From NCBI RefSeq assembly GCF_031143425.1, contig NC_090437.1, positions 850,343,978 through 850,407,977 of the forward strand: a stretch of DNA of 64,000 bases, given 5' to 3'. Of the stretch, positions 12,453 to 23,015 are shown in pieces. The first letter of the stretch is position 1. Every line of letters starts with the position of its first letter. Made by a program: the position numbers and the translations under genes. Below the pieces are notes generated by a model. That model was given only the letters and a program-made list of their open reading frames with translations. It was not told the origin of the DNA and ran no database searches. The DNA comes from Pleurodeles waltl. Taxonomy: Eukaryota; Chordata; Amphibia; Caudata; Salamandridae.

Positions 12453-13539
12453 AACCCCTTTCACGCATAACACTGTGTGAACGGGGCGTTCCATGGATGT
12501 TGCTTGGGGTGTTCCCACATGTTGGACCTGGCTTTTTGACAGGGACATCCCCAAACTTTTTGCCTCCTTCCTCCTATTTTTTCTGACCTCTTGTTGTTGG
12601 CTTTTGACCTCTGGGCACTTTACCACTGCTAACCAGTGCTAAAGTGCATATGCTCTCTGTGTAAATTGTACTACTGATTGGTTTATCCATGATTGACTAT
12701 TTAATTTACTTGTAAGTCCCTGGTAGAGTGCACTACATGTGCCTAGGGCAGGTAGATTAAATGCTACTAGTGGGCCTGCAGCACTGGTTGTGCCACCCAC
12801 CTCAGTAGCCCCTTAACCCTGTCTCAGGCCTGCCATTGCAAGGCCTGTGTGTGCAGTTTCACTGCCACTTCGACTTGGCATTTAAAAGTACTTGCCAAGC
12901 CTAGAACTCCCCTTTTACTACATATAAGTCATCCCTAATGTGTGCCCTAGGTAACCCCTAGAGCAGGGTGCTGTGTAGGTAAAAGGCAGGACATGTACCT
13001 GTGTAGTTATATGTCCTTGTAGTGTGAAACTCCTAAATTCGTTTTTACACTACTGTGAGGCCTGCTCCTTTCATAGGCTAACATTGGGGCTGCCCTCATA
13101 CACTGTTGAAGTGGCAGCTGCTGATCTGAAAGGAGCAGGAAGGTCATATTTAGTATGGCCAGAATGGTAATACAAAATCCTGCTGACTGGTGAAGTCGGA
13201 TTTAATATTACTATTCTAGAAATGCCACTTTTAGAAAGTGAGCATTTCTTTGCACTAAAATCTTGTTGTGCCCTTCAATCCATGTCTGGCTAGGTTTAGT
13301 TGACAGCTCCTTGTGCATTCACTCAGACACACCCCAAACACAGGGTACTCAGCCTCACTTGCATACATCTGCATTTTGAATGGGTCTTCCTGGGCTGGGA
13401 GGGTGGAGGGCCTGCCCTCACACAAAGGACTGCCACACCCCCTACTGGGACTCTGCCAGACAGGATTGAGCTGAAAGGGAACTTGGTGCATTTCTTAGAG
13501 ACTCTTTGAAGTCACCCCCACTTCAAAGGCACAACTTAG

Positions 13540-13547
13540 TATAAAAC
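13540..13547 (+). promoter_or_regulatory. TATA box of the solo LTR
   Basis: TATAAAAC in the context TTAGTATAAAACAGGGCC, about 1.0 kb into the LTR; transcription would start near 13570. It is the clearest core promoter signal in this LTR. Confidence 0.5.
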
Positions 13548-13859
13548 AGGGCCTCTGCCCTACCTCATCAGACACTTGCTGGAGAAGAAACCTGAACCAG
13601 AAACTACATCCTGCCAAGAAGAACTGCCTGGCTGCTCAAAGGACTCACCTGTCTGCTTTTCTACAAAGGACTGCTGACTTGCTGTTGGCCTGATGCCTTA
13701 CTGAACTCTTGCCTGGCTGTAAAAGTGCTCTCCAAGGGCTTGGATAGAGCTTGCCTCCTGTTCCCTGAAGTCTCAGGACCAAATAGACTTCACTCTTCCT
13801 CTTGGACGCTCCGTGCGCCGAACTTTTCGACGCACAGCTTGTTCCGCGGCAAGAAAAAC

Positions 13860-14245
13860 GCCGCACACCGACACTGATCAACGCGACGCCTTCGGGACGA
13901 CCGAAACTTTGACGCGCGGCCTCGCAAGGACAACGCCGCCCGACTTCCCGGGAGAAATCGACGCGACGCCTGTCGTGTGATCAAAACTTTGACGCACGGC
14001 CTCGCAAGGACAACGCCGCCCGACTCCGCAGGAGAAATCGACGCGACGCCTGCCGTGAGATCAAAACTTTGACGCACGGACTCGCAAGGACAACGCCGCC
14101 CGACTCCGCAGGAGAAATCGACGCGACGCCTGCCGTGAGATTAAAACTTTGACGCACGGCCTCGCAAGGACAACGCCGCCCGACTCCGCAGGAGAAATCG
14201 ACGCGACGCCTGCCGTGAGATCGAAACTTCGACGCGCAGCCCCGC
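13860..14245. repeat. 80-bp CpG-rich tandem array inside the solo LTR
   Basis: The anchor CTTTGACG (CTTCGACG in the last) recurs at 13907, 13987, 14067, 14147 and 14227, exactly 80 bp apart. Each unit contains AAGGACAACGCCGCCCGACT and AATCGACGCGACGCCTG. CpG is unusually well kept. Because 80 is not a multiple of 3, overlapping open frames arise on the minus strand; these are read as artefacts. Confidence 0.9.
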
Positions 14246-14874
14246 AGAACGACGCGCAGCCGGAAAACAAGCAGGAAAATCCACGCACAGACCCGGGACA
14301 TCTGGTAATCCCCGCGACCCGCAGAAAGAGACTGTCCGCGCGCCGGAAAACGACGCCCGACTTCCCCGCGTGGAAAATAACGACGCAAGTCCGTGTGTGC
14401 TGGGGAGAAATCGACGCACACACCCTTTTTCCACGCACCTCTTCCTTTGTGGCCCTCTGAGGAGATTTTCCACCAGAAACCAGGTACTTTGTGTTTGAAA
14501 GAGACTCTGTTTACTTTCTAAAGACACTTTATATCACTTTTCAGTGATATCTTTACAAATTCATATTGCAACTTTGATTGTTTTGGCCTGAAGATACCCA
14601 GATAAATATTATATATTTTTCTAAATACTGTGTGGTGTATTTTTGTGGTGTTATGCTATGGTGTTGTATGATTTATTGCACAAATGCTTTACACATTGCC
14701 TTATAAGTTAAGCCTGACTGCTCGTGCCAAGCTACCGGAGGGTGAGCACAGGCTGATTTTGGATTGTGTGTGACTTACCCTGACTAGAGTGAGGGTTCTT
14801 GCTTGGACAGAGGGCAACCTAACTGCCAACCAAAAACCCCATTTCTAACACCACACAACACTCATGGAACCTGA

Positions 14875-14926
14875 AGGAATCTGACGCATTTCCAGATTTA
14901 CAAGTCTGGGAATGTGTCAGATTCCT
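14875..14926. repeat. Short hairpin with 22-bp arms
   Basis: AGGAATCTGACGCATTTCC... at 14875 pairs with ...GGGAATGTGTCAGATTCCT ending at 14926; 22-bp arms with two mismatches and an 8-bp loop. MITE remnant or pre-miRNA-like fold; no evidence of expression. Confidence 0.55.
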
Positions 14927-17900
14927 ATGCCACCTCAGGGGTGGCGTAAGAGTGATACAACAGGTAGAAATATCTTTATTTCTCCCCGTTTTTACCTCTT
15001 TCTGTGTGTGCTGCATTCTACAGCACATATAGAAGGAGGAAAACACATCTTGTGATTGTTTTTGTGCAGGAAGGTGATCCTCACGACGCAGGCACCCTTG
15101 CAACATGGTGCAAGGGGGCCTGTGTTGTGCGCCAGTGCACGGGAGAGGACAGAAGTGTTCCGTATCTTGTAGATACAGTGCTTTGCTGCCTTTTCCTGGT
15201 AGCGCAGGATGGCGCAGGAAGGCATTTGTTGCACCGTCATTCGTCAAAGGACTTGTAAATGAAGCTCAAAGTATAAAAAATTTCAAAAAAGATTTCACCA
15301 ATCTAGGTAATTACCAATCTAGGTTAGATGGCATTGCAACCTGTATTTATATCGTTTTTTTTACAAACAGATAAACACACGATAAGTTAATTGTACTGTA
15401 TTACCTCAGCATGTGAATAATCCGATGAATCACATATTTCACTCACCCGTACATCGTACTTCAGGGCTTTCTTACTGCGCCCTTCCCTTTTCTCTTTTCA
15501 CACTACTCCCTCCCCTCAGTCATCTTCGACTTCAGACAATCCTGCCAAAACCTAATCTCCCTCATTTCCTACAATCCAGTTCTTAAGAAAAACTTTGGGC
15601 ACTTTTTTATTTTTACAGGTGAAGCGCTCCCTCCATAAGGGTCACCTCCTCCCATCCCCTCCTCACTGCTAATTTCTGTTCATGACTTGTTATTTCATGC
15701 CTGCTATGAATTTGCGCTGATTTAATTAATATTTGTTCCGCGCATTGACAAAAACGCTATATAAATTAAATTAAATCAAATATGTGACAAAATACTATCT
15801 ACACAGCTAACACTCACTTTGATACTTACAGGCAGGGACCTTGTCTCGTTTTCATATTCCAGTCTCCCTTCCCAAAGTAACCTTACACTGAACATTAATC
15901 AGCATTGGCTTTTCTTTGTTTATTTAACTCTACTTTCTTAATGTGTTGCCTGGATGATCCGACAACACGAGACGACGCCAGACGTACATCACATCCAAAA
16001 CCAAACCTTTCGAAATTCTAAATAATTAAATGAACTAATGAGCTGCCTGCCTCAATTTTAACAGATGGATAAGGCAAAGCTCCCTCTAGCTGCTATAGCC
16101 AAGTCAATAAAATGCATCATGTTGGCTGATCTAGCCTTAATAAAACATTAACTGGGCTTTGAAAGTGAGCTTGGTTTCTGATCTACAACTGATTTTGCAC
16201 ATGTTGCTTTATGTCAAGAAATGTAAAGATGAAAAGATAACGGCACTTCATCATTGGTGGACGAACAGTTTGATGGTGATGCATAATGCTGCGCCAGAGC
16301 ATGGGTTTCACCCAACAGTAATCCTGATGCGTTTTTTTCCTCATGTGTCAGTATGAGTCAACTTCCTTTCTGTGGATAACAAACAACTAGTGCCTCGGGC
16401 TCATTTGCACACCCAAAATCAAGTGGGAATAACAAATCTCGTTCGTGTTTTAGGGCCGGGCTCGGAACCAAAAGCAGTCCCAGCCCAAAAAAAAAGCACC
16501 ACCCCTTCCGCTCAAAAAGCAAAACGTGGTAACAAATTGAGACTAATCGGGGCACTCTTTTTTTTATTTCGTAATCTGTTGGCTAAAAAGAATGGGTTTA
16601 AACGCAGTTATCAAAGGGCATTCTTGAGATGTTCCAATACAAGGGTTGGTTCGGGGTGTCTGGTGCATGCCATTAATCCCTCCTAGGTTACAGTTGGCGC
16701 AGGCCCAGGCCTGTAAAATGAAAAGAGCGAGAGAAAGTGAGGGAGAGAGAGAGACGACTTGAGCAGGATAGCATAGCAAACTGATTTGTTGTAGCTTCCT
16801 TGCTGAACTAGTCGAGTAACAGGAATTCACACCTGTTAGTGCCTTGCCCCATCCTTCATTATATTTTCCATGTTGGAATGTCTGGTGACCTTGAACATAA
16901 AGGACCAGCCTAACACCAATCCCAGAGCTCCCTCTTTCACCGTCATCTCAGAGTGCAGGGGTTGCAACCATGTGTTTGAATGTGCCCTGCAAAGAAGGGC
17001 TCTCTGTAGGACAAGACGCTGGATGCATGTGTGAAAGCATGTACTCCCGACTGCAGTGGTACTTCTTTCCTCTGGTTTTCTGTTGTGAGTCAGGTTGTTT
17101 AGATTTGGCTTCTGCCGGTCTCCACTGTTCTTTCTTGCCCCATTGATTGAGGACAATCTTCTCATCCTGGGCATCCTCCTCAAGAAAGGGTTGGAAACAA
17201 ACAAACCTGCTGCTCAGAATAAAACCGAAGGATAGTTCTTATAGATGTTTCTTTTTTCTGAGGCCTGGCTTCTTTCTAGAATATTGAAAGGAGGTCGATT
17301 CTAAAGCATCCTTTGACCATCACCTCTGGGATAAAACTCCAAAGAGACAGCCAGCGTGATTGGTTTATGGCAATCTCTGCCTTTAAATTGATGCTCACAT
17401 GCAATGAGCTGAGGGTATAAGATGAAGCTTGACTGCTGCACTTTGAAGAGGTACAATGAGCTGTGCTCTCATTGATCATTTGCACTTTCTGGATGTTTGC
17501 ATGTGTGTCCTGTTATTCTCCAACTCCAAGGCCAATCCAAGCCTTCTCTCTGACTGAGGGACTGTTGTTCTCCCAATATGCTGCATCCCAAGTCAGCCTA
17601 TGTAAATCGGAGGAAACCAGTCCAGAGTACTCAGAAGCACCCCACAGACCCCTCACCAAATATAACAACACTGTAGGTACAATTAACCTACCTCAAAAGA
17701 AACAGCTCTTCCTCATGAGCACACTTCTATGCTGTAACACTTTATTCTTGTTACTTTGGAATCCTCCTTGTAACATTCTCTGTTCCCACTGCCTCTGTCT
17801 GGTGTGAGCTTTGGCTTATCAGCCGCCATAGACTTCAGTGTGGAAAGGGTGAAAGGGTGCCCTGAGCCCTCTAGGGGGTCCCTCCAACTCAGCTGGGATC

Positions 17901-18949
17901 TATAAAGGTTTAATAACCATCCAGCTGCTCAGTCCCTGAGTCTAGAACCTGTGTAGTGGGTTGCAACAATCATTTGTGACTTTCTGGCTCATTCAAATTA
18001 CAAACACCCAGTGGGTTGTTAGAAGACCTGCAACCCTCTTCACCACCAAGAAAGTCTCCCAAGAAGATCCAGACCATTGATTCGATGTGAATGGCACCTA
18101 GCACTCCAGTGCTAGAGCAACACCTTGGTTTAGGGAGTTTCTTGCCCGCAAAAAGTATCCTTGAGCTCAGAACAAGAACCAGACTCCAACCTTTTGAACA
18201 TGACTTTAATCCTATAGATGAATTCCTTAATGCCTTTTGATCAATTAGTGATAGAGATCTGAAACTTGCAATGTAATTCTTTTTATTTATTATACTATAA
18301 TTTGAAGGTGCTAATTGAATTGTTTCTTTATATACAACGACCTTCACTGGATAGTCATAATTTGTGTGGACTAATGTGTTATACCCATGAGATACTCACT
18401 GGCTACGAGACAAACCTTTCCTTGAGAATCTAGGAAGAGTTGATGGCCCAAGTTTCTGACAAAGTACCCAGCATCATGTTCAGCAGGGATCACATGCAGT
18501 CTTTCCTTTGATACTGCTGCTACAATTTCGTGGATGTGAGAAAAGGCATGATGCTATCCTTTACTATTTTCTTGTGCAATATTTTAGCTATCCCACCTTG
18601 CAATGATGGTTCACCAAATCCTAGGGTGACTAGCCAATACTGACAGAATGTTCCATAATCCTCCATCTGCATCATGCTTGGCCACACCAGCTATTTCCAC
18701 AAATGTCCTATAAAAGAACCATTTGCCACAGAACGTTGCAATAAGAATTTAGCATTGACAATAGCCACATGTGTTGCTGTCCAACTTATGACTTTGTTGT
18801 CACCATCAACATTACAGCTTGCAGACTATGAGCACATCTCCAGAATGTACCCTCCACCACATCCTTTGTTTTTTTTTTTACTTGGGAATCGAAATAGAGG
18901 CCAAAAACATTTCTGCTCACAGGCCATGGACAGATCTTAACAATATATC
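14927..18949. other. Gene-free repeat-derived DNA
   Basis: No coding sequence is supported. 15090-15245 has further short inverted words, such as GCACCCTTGCAACATGG near TGGTGCAAGGG, suggesting an old MITE. 15640-15785 looks like a LINE tail (separate entry). From 15800 to 18949 I see only short unsupported open frames. Confidence 0.4.
15640..15785 (+). mobile_element. Possible CR1/L2-type LINE 3' tail
   Basis: The segment ends AACGCTATATAAATTAAATTAAATCAAAT, like the GCGCTTTATAAATACTATGATTGATTG tail of the LINE at 45270-49530: a GCG-CT-ATAAAT motif followed by a short AT-rich microsatellite. Only the extreme 3' end is recognisable. Confidence 0.35.
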
Positions 18950-18957
18950 CTCCATCA

Positions 18958-19183
18958 CAGTGGTTCCCAACCTTTTGACTTCTGTGGACCCCCGTTTATG
19001 ATTGCTGGAACCCAGGGACCCCCACTGAATCATTATTGGAGTCCAGGGACCCCCCACTAAGTCAATACTGAAAGTTGGGGAACTAATCTGTTAATATGCT
19101 TTAATTTTCTAAGCAGTCGCGGACCCTCTGAGGAAGCTTTGCAGACCCCCAGGGGTCCCCGGACCACAGTTTGGGAACCACTG
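18958..19183. mobile_element. hAT-type MITE, 226 bp, exact 8-bp target duplication
   Basis: Starts CAGTGGTTCCCAACCTTTTG and ends CAGTTTGGGAACCACTG; these are imperfect terminal inverted repeats. It is flanked by CTCCATCA at 18950-18957 and 19184-19191, an exact 8-bp duplication characteristic of hAT transposons. The interior has no coding capacity and repeats GGGACCCCC-type words. Confidence 0.92.
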
Positions 19184-19191
19184 CTCCATCA

Positions 19192-19980
19192 CATTCTTTC
19201 TTCTAGGTTTTGCCTGCACAGCACTTCCACTGTGCTTCTGAAATGTCTTGTAAAAAAAAAAAAAAAACATTAAAAAAGGCTTAGAGCCTGTCCATTACTT
19301 ACTTTTACTTACCAATAACTGGTTACCACATCACTCTTGTTTCCTTCCTTCCTACTGGTCAGTGCCTCCATCCATCCTCCTGGGCTTCAAGCCTTCATCC
19401 TGCCCTGGAGCCTGGACCACCTATGGCTTCCGGTGGCTAGTGTCCTTCCAGGTTCTCTTTTAGGTTTCATCTGCACAGCGCTTGTGCTGTGCTTGTGAAA
19501 TCTAATGCATTTAATATAAACCTTAAAAGGTGCTTACGTCCCACCCCTTGCTTCCCTTGCTTTTCATTGGTTCCTCTGCTTGCCACTTACTTTTCCTCTG
19601 TTTCTATTGGCTGTAGTACTATTTCCTACATTTACCAATGTTTTTGTTCCTGTGTTTGCTCTTAGCAGTGTCCTGAGGTCCAAGTACTGTTTTCCTCCAC
19701 CTTGCTGGAAGTTCTTTCAAGCTGTCAGCACCTCTGCAATCACCACAAGATCCTTGCTTTGAAGCAACAGCACTGCCCGAATGCCTTGGGCTCAGCGTGC
19801 CGTGCTGGTCTAAATGGAGACCTTGTGATCCCTGTTGCGCATTCTGTGTGCGAAGCCAACTCTTCCATCGCAACAGAACTCACCAGTCTCCCTGAGGCCG
19901 AAACAGGAAGCCACTCTAGTGCTCCCTTTTTGTTGCAGAGGCCATGGCTTGTGTACTATTTGTGTATGCTACATTGGCAT
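19192..19980. other. Gene-free; contains a diverged direct repeat
   Basis: About 19203-19310 and 19450-19560 share a diverged segment (TAGGTTT...CTGCACAGC.CTT...CTGTGCTT.TGAAAT), each followed by a T/C-rich stretch. Probably two copies of one old repeat. No gene is supported. Confidence 0.4.
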
Positions 19981-20374
19981 CTACCGAACTGTTAAAAACT
20001 CAATCATCTCGTCAAACAGTGATACAAAAAGTGCAAAGCGGATGGCATTATTCATCTTTACTGACTTCCTCCGTATGGCATCAATTTCCTTCTTTGGGAT
20101 CTCGGCATCGCGGAAGATCGCACTCATCACAGTTTCCAAATCAAAGATATTGCTGGTTTTATTCTACCTGATCAATTTGTGTGTCAAATCCTTTTAGTAC
20201 TCTATTTGTACCCACACACTCCACAGAGACCTTTTCAACTCGTTGAGCAAGCTTGGCTGTTGTGAAGTGCAGGCTCAGAAATGTAGGACGGAGACTTCTT
20301 CCTCTCTTCATAGCTCCCACATGGGAATCGGACATTATGTTGCCACTCCGGAAAAGAGCGCTGCTTCGATTCAC
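19981..20374 (-). pseudogene. Unidentified coding-like remnant
   Basis: On the minus strand an open frame contains MSDSHVGAMKRGRSLRP (ATG near 20335) and runs through LAQRVEKVSVECV to a stop at 20159. One base out of register, translation resumes as [18 protein letters not shown], then IDAIRRKS, and ends at a stop at 19981. The two halves join with a single-base shift near 20165. They have balanced amino-acid use unlike the low-complexity frames around them. It may be a processed pseudogene or part of a transposon protein. I do not recognise the family, and there is no clear poly(A) tail or target duplication. Confidence 0.35.
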
Positions 20375-20603
20375 ACACGGGTGCCTCTGAACAACTTTAA
20401 CTAAAGGCCGTAATCACATATATTATGCCAGAAGAGAGATGGAAACGAATTTTAACTGTTAATTTGTAGGAGAAAAAGATCACAACTCCCAAAGATCACA
20501 TATTTTGATTTTGGTATTAGCATGATGCCAACATTAATGAAATGCTTTACTGTGATGCGTTGTGCGCGACAGGCAAATTAGGATCCTCCACGATGAACAA
20601 GCA

Positions 20604-20866
20604 TTGGCAAAGACAATAGGTTTCGCCTCTATGAAATCTATTGGTTTTGTCAATGTTTGTTTAGACATGTGACACAGCAGTGATAGCTGGTGCGCTGCAC
20701 GTCTTACTGTTAAAAAAACACTATTACGTGGTCACCTCTAAACTTTAATGCAGTCAAGGTTGGCCACGTTATAGCGTTTTCTTTTTTTTAAGTTCAAGAC
20801 ATGCCTAAAAACATTGACAAAGCCAATAGATTTCGTAGAGGCGAAAAATATTGGCTTTTCCAATGG
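20604..20866. repeat. Long foldback (inverted-repeat) element
   Basis: The left arm (about 20604-20660, CATTGGCAAAGACAATAGG...TCAATGTTT) and right arm (about 20808-20866, AAACATTGACAAAGCCAATAG...CCAATG) are inverted copies over nearly 60 bp with a handful of mismatches, separated by roughly 150 bp. The pairing seems to extend inward through GTTTAGACATG / CATGCCTAAA. Each arm holds a smaller palindrome (CCAATAGATTTC...GAAA..ATTGG). MITE-like; no target duplication resolved. Confidence 0.65.
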
Positions 20867-20880
20867 AGTAAAACCTAGGC

Positions 20881-22577
20881 CATAAACATTACTGCTCGAC
20901 CATTATTGTTCCCATTACACACATCTTCACAATGTACCCTCCCTCATAAACTTTCCTTTTAACGCTGGAGGGGCCTAACCGAGGCTTCTTAAGTAATTGT
21001 TTGTGTAATATCTCGTGGGTTAAATGGACTCATGAACCACTCTGGTAACGTGATGCTGGGACTAAAATGTCAGCCTCCACAACTGGCTTTGTAGCACACA
21101 CGTGCACGTCTCTGTGTTATATCAGAGCTATGTATCTGTGTGAACTGAAAATGCAGTACTTTCTGAACATTTGGATGAGATTCCCCACCCCTGTTCGAAG
21201 TGCGCAAACGCCGAATTCACACAAATAACTTGCACATTGCTGAATGTCGCAAAGGAAACACAAATGTTTAAACGAGCAAAGAATCTGCACGTGGTCTACA
21301 CGACGCAAATCTTTTAAATCTGGATTGAGTTACCTTGGTTAATACAGTGTGTAGAGAAGCTGACATGTGTTTGTCCTTTTCTGTGCCTAACTGTGAATAC
21401 ATAGGTGAAAGTGACTCCTGAACATTGTGCAAAACCTGCACACTGTGCAAACCCTCGCTCGCCTGTTAAAATAGCTCGGCTGGTTTATGCTCGCCGATAC
21501 TTCCTATATTAACATACTTCATTCCAGTCTGAGTACATTTTGTTATTTATGCTTCCAAGGATGATACATTCAGCACCATTGAAGTGGGTTAAAGTGTCAC
21601 TTGTTGAAGTAAGAGGAATCTGACATAAAGCACTAAGTAAAAACGGGACCGAAAAGATATAAAATTCATAATGACTAAAACACTGAAATTAGACATTCAA
21701 TTGTAACAATCGAATATATACTGTATGTGGTAATTGCCAGCTCCCTTCAGACATTCTTCGAAGCATTATTTTCTAATTCCACGGATTTTTCATTCAGCTG
21801 GTTATTTTCTAACCTTAACCTGCAGGTCACTTTGTTGACTTCTGAAGTGGCAGCATTTGGCATTGTTAGAACAAATTAGTTGGGGGTCAAAGGCTATCTG
21901 CGGTTCTTAATCAGGCCTTCTGACTAAATTATGTGTCTATTTGTTGTTGAAACATTAAAGATGTGAGGAGACAGACTTTTTCTGCAACTGGTTTCCACAC
22001 TAGGAGATACCTAGAGAAGTTTGTGGATACACATTTTAACCGTGAAACAAGTGTAAAATGCCGACAGTATGAGATTTTTTTTTTATTGTCGAAGTAAACA
22101 ATCCTTGTTGAACTTAAAACATCAGTGCCTCTCCGTTTTCAGTCTACTACACGGAGTTAGCAGATCTGGTTATCACCAGGTAACTGTCCTAAGTGGTGGG
22201 CGTTTGAGACCGTTTCGTGCTTCGATTGCGTTTCAAAAGTACGTGAAATCTTTTTTTCTCAATTTTCTTTTTGCGCTGGAAATTAACTTGAAAGTAGCAC
22301 AAAGCAGCACCTAGTACTGCTTTGCCTTACTTAGCGCTAAGGGGCCATTCCCTTGTTGGTGCATGGGAGTTCCCATGCAACCACCTATGGCTTTTGATGC
22401 TAAACCCTCTCTACTAAAAAAAAAAAGTAGACAGGATTTAGCATAAAAAAATAACCACTTTTGAAATAGGCACTATTAAGGGGAAATGCTTTTATTTCTC
22501 TTTTCTTTTGAGACTTTGCCTGCGTACTGCACTGTATGACACACATGCAAAGTAAGGAAGGTTTTAAAGTTACTGTA
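20881..22577. other. Gene-free DNA
   Basis: No coding sequence or structured repeat recognised; only short unsupported open frames on both strands. Confidence 0.4.
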
Positions 22578-23015
22578 AACAGAGGGGCAGATTTAAGAAA
22601 AGTGGCGCTGCACCTTGTGCAGCGTCACTTTTCCTGCACCCCTTAGCGCCCCCCTAACGCCACAATAGTAGTGTCATAATTTTTGACGCTAGTCCAGCGC
22701 TTTCCAGGATTAGCATACAAAATGATGACGCTAACCCTGCAAAGCACCCAGAGGCCCATTGTAATCAATAAGAGACTCTTTTTAAGACCCGCACTTAGCA
22801 GACATTAAAAAATGCAGATAAAAATGGCTCAAAGGAATCTCAGAGATTTCTTTGCGCCATTTTTACGGCCCCCCCAATGCCAGAATACCCCCTTGCATAC
22901 ATTATGCCTGGCGTAGGCATAATGTGGCACAAGGGATTACAAAGTGGCGCAATGCTTTTTGTAAATATGGCATGGCGTTTTTCCCCTTCCAAAAAAAAGG
23001 ATAAATCTGGCCCTA
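22578..23015. mobile_element. Harbinger-type non-autonomous element (MITE), about 435 bp
   Basis: The left end (GGGGCAGATTTAAGAAAAG) is an imperfect inverted copy of the right end (CTTTTTT...GGATAAATCTGGCCC). The interior is rich in GCGCC/TGACGC words. It has no coding capacity. The target duplication is unclear, so the boundaries are accurate only to a few bases. Confidence 0.55.

Larger units (their letters stand above)
12520..14850 (+). mobile_element. Solo LTR, 2331 bp, with 5-bp target duplication CCACA
   Basis: The element starts TGTTGGACC and ends TTTCTAACA, giving TG...CA termini with short imperfect inverted ends. It is flanked by CCACA at 12515-12519 and 14851-14855, an exact 5-bp duplication typical of LTR retrotransposon integration. 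Inside are a TATA box at 13540-13547 and a CpG-rich 80-bp tandem array downstream of it. No gag or pol is next to it, so it is a solo LTR. Family (Ty3-like or retroviral) cannot be told from the LTR alone. Confidence 0.8.

Noticed and set aside
13790..14527. Four long overlapping minus-strand open frames rich in Arg and Ser
   Set aside because: They are the same CpG-rich 80-bp repeat read in successive registers; 80 is not a multiple of 3, so stop-free frames arise by composition.
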